A DNA stretch of 6,657 nucleotides from Pseudonocardia sp. (GCA_030147065.1 JASLAP010000433.1:1-6657), one strand, 5' to 3'; numbered from the stretch's first letter, positions 1 through 6,387 are shown. Program-made: numbers and translations. The notes: generated by a model not told the origin, from the sequence alone.

Positions 1-555
1 CTGCGCACCGAGCCGCTGGGTCACCGCGCGCGCCAGCGTGGCCACGTCCGTGCCCGGCTCCGGGGTCACGGCGCCTTCGAGGACCAGGGCCGCGAGCCCG
101 TGCACCAGCGACCACGCGGCGAGCGCGGTGACGTCCCGGTCCCGCGCGGTGCCGGACTCGAAGCGCTCGACCCCCGCCCGCAGCTGCGCCCCGGCCCGCT
201 CCATCGCGGCCACCAGGTCGGCGTCGTCACCTCGCGCGAGACCCGGCGCCCGCATCACGGCGAAGTGGGCGGGGTGGGACGTGGCGAACAGCACGTAACC
301 GACGCCGAGCTCGGCGAAGCCCCGATCTTGGGCGGCCGCGTCCCGCAGCGCGTCGGCCAGCAGTGACCACCCCTCCACGGCGAGCGCGGTGAGCAGCCCG
401 GCCTTGTCGCGGAAGTGGTGGGTCGGCGCGGCGTGGGAGACGCCTGCGCGGCGGGCGACGTCGCGCAGGCTCACGGCGGCGGGCCCGTGCTCGTGGATCG
501 CCTCGAGCGCGGTGTCGAGCAGGGCGCGCCGCAGGTCGCCGTGGTGGTAGGGCAC
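1..555 (-). CDS. TetR/AcrR-family transcriptional repressor, WHG-domain type (3' end cut by window edge)
   Basis: Reading the minus strand from the GTG at 555 gives 185 codons with no stop before the window edge, so the C-terminus is missing. The N-terminus begins VPYHHGDLRRALLDTALEAI, the usual opening helix of TetR regulators. A helix-turn-helix follows at about residues 28-48 (SLRDVARRAGVSHAAPTHHF), then the FRDKAGLL segment. Around residues 148-153 is WSLVHG, the signature of the WHG C-terminal ligand/dimerisation domain found in many actinobacterial TetR proteins. The start is well fixed because an in-frame TAG lies four codons upstream (565-567) and no other start codon lies between. 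There is no Shine-Dalgarno sequence, but a TANNNT -10 element ends 6 nt before the GTG, so the mRNA is probably leaderless. Family members dimerise, bind palindromic operators and are released by small hydrophobic ligands; the ligand and targets here cannot be told. The gene lies 106 nt downstream of otsB on the same strand but has its own promoter. Confidence 0.9.
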   Translation of the reverse strand, partial: MPYHHGDLRRALLDTALEAIHEHGPAAVSLRDVARRAGVSHAAPTHHFRDKAGLLTALAVEGWSLLADALRDAAAQDRGFAELGVGYVLFATSHPAHFAVMRAPGLARGDDADLVAAMERAGAQLRAGVERFESGTARDRDVTALAAWSLVHGLAALVLEGAVTPEPGTDVATLARAVTQRLGAQ

Positions 556-589
556 GCCGACAGGCTATCGCGGGTCTTGGCATTGACAA
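556..589 (-). promoter_or_regulatory. Candidate leaderless promoter of the TetR gene
   Basis: On the minus strand, TTGTCA (589-584, five of six matches to the TTGACA -35 consensus) is followed by a 16-nt spacer and TAGCCT (567-562), which fits the actinobacterial TANNNT -10 pattern. Six bases later is the GTG start codon of the repressor. That spacing would put the transcription start at or within a base or two of the start codon, which explains the absence of a ribosome binding site. This is a sequence-pattern call only; no transcript data are available. Confidence 0.6.
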
Positions 590-591
590 GA
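575..591. promoter_or_regulatory. 17-bp palindrome, candidate TetR autoregulatory operator
   Basis: The sequence TCTTGGCATTGACAAGA is an inverted repeat centred on position 583, with seven of eight base pairs matching (only 580/586 mismatch). It covers the -35 hexamer of the repressor gene promoter and part of the spacer. TetR regulators commonly bind 15-20 bp palindromes overlapping their own promoter, so this is the obvious candidate autoregulatory site. The operator role is inferred; the symmetry and position are seen directly. Confidence 0.55.
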
Positions 592-661
592 TGCGAGACG
601 GTCCAACGCCTGAGGTACGTGGGAAGAGGCCGACGCCGACCGTCCGCCGCCGCTGATCGAC

Positions 662-1420
662 CTACCGCCGCCCGCCGCGGAGCTCCACCAGCTGCTCCAG
701 CAGCGCGCCGATGTCGGGCGGCCCGTCCACCCGGTGCTCCGCGGCCGTGTCACCCGGCCCGACCTTCACCCCCACGTCGCCGTCCCGCAGGCGGGCGAAC
801 GCGGTCTCGTCGGTGACGTCGTCGCCGCTGAACAGCACCGCGTCGGCGGCCACCCGTTCGCGCAGGACGTCGAGCGCGGCGCCCTTGTCCATCCGCACGA
901 CCGAGAGGTCGAGCACCGCCTTGCCGGGGGTGGCCTCGACGCCCTCGCGGGCGGCCGGACCGCGCCGGACGGCGTCCAGGACGCGTGCGCCCACCTCGGC
1001 GGGCGCGTTGCGGACATGGACGGCCACTCCTGCGGGCTTCTTCTCCAGTACGACGCCCGGCTCGCCGTCGACGAGCCCACGCAGTTCGGCGGTGAGCCCC
1101 TCGAGCCGCGTGCGCTGCGCGTCGTCGAGCAACGAGGCGCCGTCGCCGTCGTCGAACTCGCTGCCGTGGCTGCCGATCAGCCGGATGGGGCTGCCGAACC
1201 CGGAGACGGTGGCCAGGTCGGACAGCCCGCGTCCGGACAGCAGTGCCACGGTGGTGTCGGGGAGGGCGGCCAGCGCCTCCAGCGCGGTCGCCGTGGTCGG
1301 GAGCGGCCGGGCGTCCGACGGCACGTCGACGATCGGGGCGAGCACGCCGTCGAAGTCGAGCGCCACGAGCAGGTGGGGGACGCCGGCGAGGGTGCGCACG
1401 GCGCCGTCGAGATCCGTCAC
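662..1420 (-). CDS. otsB: Trehalose-6-phosphate phosphatase (OtsB)
   Basis: A 252-residue HAD-superfamily phosphatase that converts trehalose 6-phosphate to trehalose and phosphate in the cytoplasm, the second step of the OtsA-OtsB pathway. All four HAD motifs are visible: DFDGVL at 22-27 (D22 the expected nucleophile, D24 the acid/base), SGR at 62-64, K179 in MDKGAAL, and GDDVTDE at 199-205 binding Mg2+. The trehalose-phosphatase segments GSHGSE (83-88), EKKPAGVAVHVR (126-137) and KVGPGDTAA (219-227) are also present. The length matches single-domain bacterial OtsB; there is no extra N-terminal domain of the kind seen in mycobacterial OtsB1. The GTG start overlaps the otsA stop as GTGA, and GAGGGG inside the otsA 3' end (1434-1429) sits 8 nt upstream as a ribosome binding site, so translation is probably coupled to otsA. 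The stop is TAG at 664-662. Confidence 0.95.
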   Translation of the reverse strand: MTDLDGAVRTLAGVPHLLVALDFDGVLAPIVDVPSDARPLPTTATALEALAALPDTTVALLSGRGLSDLATVSGFGSPIRLIGSHGSEFDDGDGASLLDDAQRTRLEGLTAELRGLVDGEPGVVLEKKPAGVAVHVRNAPAEVGARVLDAVRRGPAAREGVEATPGKAVLDLSVVRMDKGAALDVLRERVAADAVLFSGDDVTDETAFARLRDGDVGVKVGPGDTAAEHRVDGPPDIGALLEQLVELRGGRR

Positions 1421-2850
1421 GAGCCCGACCCCTCGGCCGGCGGGAGCCCCAGCGCGTCGAGGAACGAGCGGGCCCAGCGGTCGACGTCGTGGCCCAGCAC
1501 CTGACGCCGCAGCGCCTTCATCCGGCGCCGGCCCTCCTCGGGGGAGATCGTGAGCGCGGCGTGCAGCGCGTTCTTGACGCCGTCGATGTCGTGCGGGTTC
1601 ACCAGCAGCGCGTCCTTGAGCTCGAGAGCGGCACCGGCGAACTCCGACAGGACGAGCGCGCCGCCGTCGTCGTGCCGACAGGCCACGTACTCCTTGGCGA
1701 CGAGGTTCATGCCGTCGCGCAGCGGCGTGACGAGCATGACGTCGGCCGCGACGAAGAACGCGACGAGCTCGTCCCGGGGCAGCGACTGGTGCAGGTAGTG
1801 CACGACGGGGTGCCCGACGCGGGAGTACTCCCCGTTGATGTGCCCGACTGCCTGTTCGATGTCGTTGCGCATCTTCTGGTAGTGGTCGACGCGCTCCCTG
1901 CTGGGCGTGGCGAGCTGGATCATCACGGTGTCCTCGGCGTCGATCCGGTCCTCGACGAGCAGCTCCTCGAAGGCGCGCAGCCGGACGTCGATGCCCTTGG
2001 TGTAGTCGAGCCGGTCGACGCCGAGCACGACGCGTTTCGGATCGCCAAGGTCGGCGCGGATCTGCTTGGCGCGTTCGAGCACCTCGGGCGTGCGGGACAG
2101 GCGGTCCAGGTTGGCCGAGTCGATCGAGATGGGGAACGCCCCGAGCTTGACGCTGCGGCCGTCCATGACCACCTCGGTGCGGCCATGGCCGGGGCTGGCG
2201 CCCGCGATCCGGGTGGCGAGCCAGCGGAAGTTGCGCGCGCCGCCTGCGGTGTGGAAGCCGACGAGATCCGCGCCGAGCAGCCCTTCCACGATCCGGGTGC
2301 GCCACGGCAGCTGCATGAACAGCTCGGTGGGCGGGAACGGGATGTGCAGGAAGAACCCGATGCGCAGGTCGGGCCGCAGCTCGCGGAGCGCGGCCGGGAG
2401 CAGCTGCAGCTGGTAGTCCTGCACCCAGACGGTGGCGTTCTCCGCGGCGACGTCCGCCACCACCTCGGCGAAGCGCTGGTTGACCCGGACGTAGGTCTGC
2501 CACCAGTGGCGGTGGAAGGCAGGCGGCGCGACCACGTCGTGGTACAGCGGCCAGAGCGTGCCGTTCGAGAAGCCCTCGTAGTACTCCTCGACCTCCTGCG
2601 CGGACAGCTCGACCGGGTGCAGCTGCAGGCCGTCCTCGACCAGCGGCTCGACCTCCGCGTCGGGCAGTCCGGGCCAGCCCACCCAGGCGCCGTCGCGGCT
2701 GCGCAGCATCGGCTCCAGTGCGGTGACCAGGCCGCCGGGGCTGCGCTTCCAGCGCTGCGAGCCGTCGGGCAGCTTCTCCAGGTCGACCGGCAGCCGGTTG
2801 GCCACGACGACGAACTCGGCGTCGGAGAGCTCGCTGGTACCGCTGGACAT
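1417..2850 (-). CDS. otsA: Alpha,alpha-trehalose-phosphate synthase (OtsA), GT20 family
   Basis: A 477-residue glycosyltransferase of family GT20 that joins glucose from an NDP-glucose donor to glucose 6-phosphate, making trehalose 6-phosphate. Signature segments appear in order: VVVANRLPVD (14-23), SPGGLVTAL with the glycine pair contacting the nucleotide sugar (37-45), VWVQDYQLQLLP (141-152), FFLHIPFPP (166-174), GVDRLDYTKGI (277-287, with R280 and K285 in the places of the phosphate-contacting Arg and Lys of E. coli OtsA) and TPLRDGMNLVAKEYVA (375-390, with D379 and E387 in the donor site). The length is normal for a stand-alone bacterial enzyme with no fused phosphatase. I chose the ATG at 2850 because GAGGAGG lies at 2860-2854, although its 3-nt spacing is short. 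A longer in-frame start at 2922 would add 24 unconserved residues and run into the upstream exporter gene. The stop overlaps the otsB start. Trehalose made here would serve as compatible solute, reserve or cell-envelope precursor. Confidence 0.96.
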   Translation of the reverse strand: MSSGTSELSDAEFVVVANRLPVDLEKLPDGSQRWKRSPGGLVTALEPMLRSRDGAWVGWPGLPDAEVEPLVEDGLQLHPVELSAQEVEEYYEGFSNGTLWPLYHDVVAPPAFHRHWWQTYVRVNQRFAEVVADVAAENATVWVQDYQLQLLPAALRELRPDLRIGFFLHIPFPPTELFMQLPWRTRIVEGLLGADLVGFHTAGGARNFRWLATRIAGASPGHGRTEVVMDGRSVKLGAFPISIDSANLDRLSRTPEVLERAKQIRADLGDPKRVVLGVDRLDYTKGIDVRLRAFEELLVEDRIDAEDTVMIQLATPSRERVDHYQKMRNDIEQAVGHINGEYSRVGHPVVHYLHQSLPRDELVAFFVAADVMLVTPLRDGMNLVAKEYVACRHDDGGALVLSEFAGAALELKDALLVNPHDIDGVKNALHAALTISPEEGRRRMKALRRQVLGHDVDRWARSFLDALGLPPAEGSGS

Positions 2851-2878
2851 GGTCCTCCTCGGTGGCTTTGCGCCGACC
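2851..2878 (-). promoter_or_regulatory. otsA: otsA ribosome binding site in the exporter-otsA gap
   Basis: The 28-nt gap between the exporter stop and the otsA start contains GAGGAGG (2860-2854) just before ATG 2850. It is the strongest Shine-Dalgarno match in the window. The spacing to the ATG is short (3 nt from the last G, 6 nt if the first GAGG pairs). The gap has no room for a promoter or terminator, which supports readthrough from the exporter gene. Confidence 0.6.
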
Positions 2879-4306
2879 CTACTGTCGGTCGGCGTCGGAC
2901 GCGGATTCTGCGGCCGGTTCACCGACGCCGCTGCGGGAGGCCCGGGGCCGGGTGAGGAAGTCGCCCAGCGTGACCCCGGCGGCGAGCGCGAGGCCGATGC
3001 CCAGTGCCAGGGTCACCGTGACCAGGCCCTCGGCCACGCCCTCCACCGCCAGTTGGTAGAAGCCCCGGTAGGCCGTGTGGCCCGGCAGCAGCGGCGTGAT
3101 CCCGGCCAGCGTGACGACCAGCGGCCCGACGCCGCCGCGGCGGCGCAGCAGCCCGGTGGCCGCCCCGACCACGACCGCGGCGATCCCGGTCGCCGCGACC
3201 GGCCCGAACGCCGGGACCTGGGCGGCCAGCCCGTAGGTGGCCCACCCGGCGGCGCCGGCGAGGCCGGCGACCAGCACCGAGCGCAGCGGCGCGTACCCGG
3301 CCAACGCGAACGCCGCCGTCGCGGAGCCGGCCGCGAGCACGGCCAGCCAGTACCGGCCCAGGTCGACGGCCAGCGGCTCGGCCACCTCCAGCGTCAGCCC
3401 GAGCGCGAACCCGACCTTGAGCGCCAGCACCACCCCGGTCAGCAGCCCGGCCGACAGCAACAGGATCTCCGCCGCCCGCCCCGCGGCCGTGACGTAGTAG
3501 TTGGAGATCGCGTCCTGCACGGTGCCGACGACCGACAGCCCGGACAGCAGCACGATGATGCTCGCCGCCACCACCAGCGACGGTTGGGTGCCCGGCGGGA
3601 ACGCCCCGGCCGCGAACAGCGCCAACGTCGAGCCGGTGGCCAGCAGCCCGCCGGTGACCTGCTGGAAGAACGCCGGCAGGCCCCACCGGGTGAGCACCCG
3701 GCCGGTCCGGTCGATCAGCGCGGTGACCACGAACGCGACCAGTGCGGTCAACGGTCCCGCCCCGAGCAGCACCGCGATCGACGCGGCCAGCCCGCCCCAG
3801 CCCGCGGTGGCCACCCACCGCGGGTACGGGTGCCGCGCCCGCACGGCGGAGTCCAGCGCGATCGACGCCGCCTTCACCCCGATCCGCCCGCGCTCGATCC
3901 GCTCGACGATCCGGGCCAGGTGGGCCAGCCGGGTGAGGTCCAGCGCCCGGTACCGGATCAGCCGCATCGTCGTCACCGGGGTGGCGGCGTTGCCGCGGTG
4001 GCAGCACATGGTGATCGAGGTGAAGGTGATGTCCACGTCCACGCTGGACAACCCGGAGGCCGAGGCGATCCGCAGCATCGTCCCGGTCGTCTCGTCCGCG
4101 CTCTCCCCGCTGGCCAGCAGCACCTCGCCGACCTGCATGCACAGGTCGAGGACCTGCAGGACGTGGACGTCCGAGGGCACCTCGGGCCCGTTCGGCCGCA
4201 GCAGCGGCGTGGTCGGGGGTCCGGCGTGCAGCAGGCCGTGCGCCTCCCGGCGCAGCGCCGTGCGCACCCGCCTGGTCAGCCGTCCGTCCCGGTTCACGTG
4301 CGGCAC
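2879..4306 (-). CDS. thrE: Threonine/serine exporter family protein (ThrE-like, fused ThrE and ThrE_2 regions)
   Basis: A 475-residue inner-membrane protein resembling Corynebacterium glutamicum ThrE, which exports threonine and serine using the proton gradient; the size is also similar. The N-terminal ~165 residues are soluble and carry the family region QVGEVLLASGESADETTGTM (58-77) and the VDVDITFTSITM segment (89-100). From about residue 166 to 447 there are roughly ten hydrophobic segments. Two family hallmarks are visible: VQDAISNYYVTAAGRAAEIL (263-282) closing the first membrane half, and TPLLPGHTAYRGFYQL (404-419) in the second. So this is the fused one-chain form and not the split YjjP/YjjB pair. 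The GTG at 4306 is the most upstream start in frame; the only ribosome-binding-like sequence is a weak AGG a few bases upstream. An alternative GTG lies three codons in, at 4297. The stop is 28 nt before otsA on the same strand, so the genes are likely cotranscribed. The family assignment is firm; the substrate (Thr/Ser versus another small molecule) is inferred from homology. Confidence 0.9.
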   Translation of the reverse strand: MPHVNRDGRLTRRVRTALRREAHGLLHAGPPTTPLLRPNGPEVPSDVHVLQVLDLCMQVGEVLLASGESADETTGTMLRIASASGLSSVDVDITFTSITMCCHRGNAATPVTTMRLIRYRALDLTRLAHLARIVERIERGRIGVKAASIALDSAVRARHPYPRWVATAGWGGLAASIAVLLGAGPLTALVAFVVTALIDRTGRVLTRWGLPAFFQQVTGGLLATGSTLALFAAGAFPPGTQPSLVVAASIIVLLSGLSVVGTVQDAISNYYVTAAGRAAEILLLSAGLLTGVVLALKVGFALGLTLEVAEPLAVDLGRYWLAVLAAGSATAAFALAGYAPLRSVLVAGLAGAAGWATYGLAAQVPAFGPVAATGIAAVVVGAATGLLRRRGGVGPLVVTLAGITPLLPGHTAYRGFYQLAVEGVAEGLVTVTLALGIGLALAAGVTLGDFLTRPRASRSGVGEPAAESASDADRQ

Positions 4307-4332
4307 CGGTACCTGAGGATCGAACGGCGCAT
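4295..4332 (-). other. Possible 12-codon leader ORF upstream of the exporter gene
   Basis: An ATG at 4332 opens a 12-codon ORF (MRRSILRYRCRT), read 5' to 3' on the minus strand. Its TGA stop (4296-4294) overlaps the alternative exporter start GTG 4297 as GTGA. A TANNNT -10 element ends exactly 6 nt before this ATG, so if transcription starts there the little ORF would be translated as a leaderless message and could couple to exporter translation. It is equally possible that this is just a 26-nt 5' leader and the ATG is fortuitous. The overlap and spacing are seen; function is speculation. Confidence 0.25.
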
Positions 4333-4338
4333 GCCGCC

Positions 4339-4344
4339 AGGGTA
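4339..4344 (-). promoter_or_regulatory. Candidate -10 element of the exporter-otsA-otsB operon
   Basis: The minus strand reads TACCCT here, fitting the actinobacterial TANNNT -10 consensus. It would start transcription near 4332, giving a leader of about 26 nt before the GTG at 4306. No convincing TTGACA-like -35 is present at 16-18 nt upstream, where the sequence is almost pure C/G. It is the best promoter candidate for the operon that I can see in the divergent region. Confidence 0.4.
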
Positions 4345-4615
4345 GAGGTGGGGCGGGGGCGCTCCGGTCGACGCCGGTCTCATCGATCGGATTGTCCTGG
4401 GGCCGCGCGCAACTGCCTGCAGCTGCCTGGCCGCCATCGACGCCCTGCTCGCGCCGAGCGGCCAGTCGCGCGGGGACGGACGATGTTCTGGAGGGCCTGG
4501 GCGCGCGGGGTCGGGCAGTTCCATCTCCGCCGGCAAGTCCGGATCGCCCTACCGCTGGATCGCCGTCGCCGCCAGGAGGATGGCGCTACTGCCTGCCAGT
4601 GGACGTGGGCACGCG

Positions 4616-4623
4616 GGAGGGAG
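4616..4623 (+). promoter_or_regulatory. Ribosome binding site of the histidine kinase, deciding its start
   Basis: The run GGAGGGAG sits 7-10 nt before the GTG at 4631 and supports that codon as the start. The competing in-frame ATG at 4580 is directly abutted by AGGAGG (4574-4579) with zero spacing, which is too close for efficient initiation. It would also add 17 residues that look nothing like the start of a membrane sensor. Confidence 0.6.
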
Positions 4624-4630
4624 TGAGTCA

Positions 4631-6007
4631 GTGCCGGTGGTGCAGTTCGTCGGATCGTCCCTGCGGTGGCGGTTGGCCGCCGCCCTCGGGTTCGGGACGC
4701 TCGTGCTCACCGGTGCTCTGGCCGCGGCCACCTGGAGCCTGGTGTCGGACTTCATGGTCGAGCAGCAGGAGCAGATCTCGGTGCGGCGGGCGTCGGTGAA
4801 CAGCCACGTCGTCGAGCAGGCCCTGGAATCGGACCCGGAGGGCGTCGGGGACATCCTGGTCGGGATGACCGCGGACCCCGAGCGCAGCGTGCTGTTCGAC
4901 GGTCCCGACGGGTGGAGTATCAGCGGACGGCAGGTCGACCCGGATTCCCTCACCACTCGGTCGCTGGAGGCCGCGCGATCCGAGGAACCGGTGCTCGGGT
5001 ACGTAGAGGCCGGGGGCGTCGCGGTGCTCGCCGTCGCTGTGCGGGTCGACGGACGGCTCTACATCGAGCTGTTCCCGCTGTCGCAGTTGCACCTGACGCT
5101 CCGCTTCCTCGGCGTGGTCCTGCTGGCCGGCGTGGTGACGAGCGTCGCGCTGGCGGTGGCCCTCGGGTTCTGGGCGAGCCGTCGAGCCCTGCGCCCGTTG
5201 ACGGAGCTGACCGCGACCGCGTCCCGGGTGGCCGGCGGGGACCTGCGGGCGCGCCTGCCCGATCAGCGTGACTCCGATCTGGCGGCGCTGGCTCGGACGT
5301 TCAACCGGACCGCGGACGCGCTGGAGGCGCGCGTGTGGCGGGACGCGCGCTTCGCCAGCGAGGTGAGCCATGAGTTGCGATCGCCGCTGACCACGATGAC
5401 GAGCACCGCGGCGGTCCTGCGCCGCCGACGCCCGGAGTTCGACCGCGCCGCCGCAAGCGCACTCGACCTGCTGTTGACCGAGGTCGACCGCTTCCACCGG
5501 ATGGTCATCGATCTGCTGGAGATCTCCAGCAACGACCAGCGCAGCGACAGCGACCCGGACAGCGTCGAGATCGTCGACCTGGCGACGTTGGTGGTCAAGG
5601 TCGTCGAGGCCCGTCCCGGTGCCGGTCCCCGGCTCGTGCTGCCCGACACCCCGCCGCTGGTGGCCGGAGATCGGCGGCGGCTCGACCGGATGGTCTCCAA
5701 CCTGCTCGACAACGCCGACGAGTACGCCGGCGGTGCGGTGTCGCTCTCCCTGCGGGTCCGCGGGGACACGATCCGGATCGAGGTCGACGACGACGGGCCC
5801 GGTGTGCCGGAGGGCCTGCGGGAGCGCATCTTCGAGCGGTTCGCCCGCGGCGGCGGATCGGGCCGGCGTGGAACCGGTACGGGGACCGGCCTGGGACTGG
5901 CCCTGGTCGCCCAGCACGCCGCATGGCACGGCGGCGCCGCGCACGTCGAGAATCGACCGGGTGGAGGCGCCCGGTTCGTGATCGAGCTGCCCGCGGCACC
6001 ATCCTGA
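4631..6007 (+). CDS. Membrane sensor histidine kinase with HAMP domain, no adjacent response regulator
   Basis: A 458-residue class I histidine kinase from the GTG at 4631. Order of parts: short cytoplasmic start; membrane helix at about 15-38; an extracytoplasmic sensing region of about 115 residues (40-155) that I do not recognise; second membrane helix at about 157-182; HAMP linker at 183-236 (RRALRPLTELTATA, then VAGGDLRARLP); dimerisation/phosphotransfer domain with the H-box SHELRSPL and phospho-acceptor H247; and an ATPase domain with the N-box NLLDNADEYA (357-366), the G1 box DDDGPGVPEG (386-395), the F-box IFERFARG (400-407) and the G2 box GTGTGLGLALV (416-426). All catalytic boxes are intact, so it should be active. 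General architecture resembles MtrB/PrrB-type actinobacterial kinases. No receiver-domain gene lies within the window on either side: upstream is a divergent exporter operon and downstream a tRNA. The partner is therefore elsewhere or beyond the window, and the stimulus is unknown. Confidence 0.93.
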   Translation: MPVVQFVGSSLRWRLAAALGFGTLVLTGALAAATWSLVSDFMVEQQEQISVRRASVNSHVVEQALESDPEGVGDILVGMTADPERSVLFDGPDGWSISGRQVDPDSLTTRSLEAARSEEPVLGYVEAGGVAVLAVAVRVDGRLYIELFPLSQLHLTLRFLGVVLLAGVVTSVALAVALGFWASRRALRPLTELTATASRVAGGDLRARLPDQRDSDLAALARTFNRTADALEARVWRDARFASEVSHELRSPLTTMTSTAAVLRRRRPEFDRAAASALDLLLTEVDRFHRMVIDLLEISSNDQRSDSDPDSVEIVDLATLVVKVVEARPGAGPRLVLPDTPPLVAGDRRRLDRMVSNLLDNADEYAGGAVSLSLRVRGDTIRIEVDDDGPGVPEGLRERIFERFARGGGSGRRGTGTGTGLGLALVAQHAAWHGGAAHVENRPGGGARFVIELPAAPS

Positions 6008-6264
6008 GCTCCAGAAGACAGCCCTGGGGGCATGAGGCAACCTCGGTGATCAATGGCTCGCAAGGCGATGGCCCCAGCGTGCACGACCCCCACCCGCGCC
6101 ACCTCGGCCCGCTGGCCGCCCTGCCCTGTTCTCGGGACCCGGCGTGACGGTGGGCTACGCTTCAGGCCGAGCGCCGAGGCGAGCCCGGTGCTCCGGAAGC
6201 GCTGCACGGGCCGCGGAAATGATGTTGTTCTACGCATCTACCCAGGTCAGCAGCCAAGTTCTGT
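6008..6264. other. Spacer between kinase and tRNA-Thr
   Basis: No protein-coding gene is supported in these 257 nt; the short ORFs crossing it are compositionally random. Just after the kinase stop there is a weak nested structure (CTGGGG at 6024-6029 could pair with CCCCAG at 6072-6077, enclosing GAGGcaaCCTC), not strong enough to call a terminator. TACGCT at 6156-6161 fits a TANNNT -10 box. The final ~55 nt before the tRNA are visibly richer in A/T than the rest, as is common for a tRNA promoter/leader, but I cannot assign a -35/-10 pair there. Confidence 0.4.
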
Positions 6265-6336
6265 GCCGGTGTAGCTCAGTGGTAGAGCAACCGCCTTGTA
6301 AGCGGTAGGTCGTCGGTTCGATCCCGACCTCCGGCT
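6265..6336 (+). tRNA. tRNA-Thr, anticodon UGU
   Basis: A 72-nt cloverleaf can be drawn: acceptor GCCGGTG (6265-6271) with CTCCGGC (6329-6335); D-arm GCTC-loop-GAGC; anticodon arm ACCGC-CTTGTAA-GCGGT with anticodon TGT; variable loop AGGTC; T-arm GTCGG-TTCGATC-CCGAC; discriminator T. CCA is not encoded, as is usual in actinobacteria. Threonine identity is supported by G1-C72, C2-G71 and the G35/U36 anticodon bases. One acceptor pair, 6-67, is U-U instead of Watson-Crick. The other stems are fully paired. The tRNA reads ACA and, by wobble, other ACN codons. It is immediately followed by an integrase gene, so its 3' half probably serves as an attachment site. Confidence 0.95.
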
Positions 6337-6368
6337 CCGCGTCTGACCAGCGACAACACGATTCGCCT

Positions 6369-6382
6369 GATCGCTAGCGATC
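6369..6382. repeat. Perfect 14-bp palindrome between tRNA-Thr and integrase
   Basis: GATCGCTAGCGATC is identical to its reverse complement over all 14 bases. It lies 33 nt after the tRNA and 46 nt before the integrase start. It could be a dimeric regulator or recombination-accessory site, or the 5-bp stem of a small hairpin. There is no U-run, so it is not an obvious terminator. Confidence 0.6.
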
Positions 6383-6387
6383 GTCGC

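Larger units (their letters stand above)
4307..4630. other. Divergent intergenic region with no supported full-length gene
   Basis: This 324-nt stretch separates the minus-strand exporter operon from the plus-strand histidine kinase. Open frames of 80-135 codons cross it on both strands, but they are low-complexity Arg/Pro/Ala/Gly translations with no recognisable family, as expected from GC-rich DNA. It contains the candidate exporter -10 element and leader ORF near 4294-4344, two copies of CTGCCTG (4405-4430 region), and the kinase ribosome binding site at its right end. I found no clear plus-strand promoter for the kinase: GATGTT at 4482-4487 is -10-like but lacks a -35. Confidence 0.5.

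Noticed and set aside
597..644. Inverted repeat GACGGTC / GACCGTC downstream of otsB as a terminator
   Set aside because: The 7-bp arms are separated by 34 nt and no U-tract follows; chance pairing is likely in such GC-rich DNA.
662..2503. 613-codon minus-strand frame spanning otsA and otsB, which might look like an OtsA-OtsB fusion
   Set aside because: Only the last 252 residues are OtsB. The upstream part is an out-of-frame, Arg/Ala/Pro-rich shadow of otsA, whose true frame runs 1417-2850.
2723..4345. 540-codon plus-strand ORF rich in Gln, Arg, Gly and Pro
   Set aside because: It is the antisense of the well-supported exporter gene, has low-complexity composition and no recognisable domain.
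4348..4626. Plus-strand ORF ending 4 nt before the kinase GTG, with a WARGVGQFHL segment faintly like the RGVGY turn of an OmpR-type response regulator
   Set aside because: No receiver domain, no winged-helix pattern before it and low-complexity sequence otherwise; the resemblance is too short to claim a decayed regulator.
4580..4630. Upstream ATG start (4580) for the histidine kinase
   Set aside because: AGGAGG directly abuts the ATG with zero spacing and the extra 17 residues are unlike a kinase N-terminus; GTG 4631 has a well-placed ribosome binding site.
6024..6077. Possible terminator after the kinase (CTGGGG pairing with CCCCAG)
   Set aside because: Only 6 bp with a loop of over 40 nt and no U-tract; not convincing.
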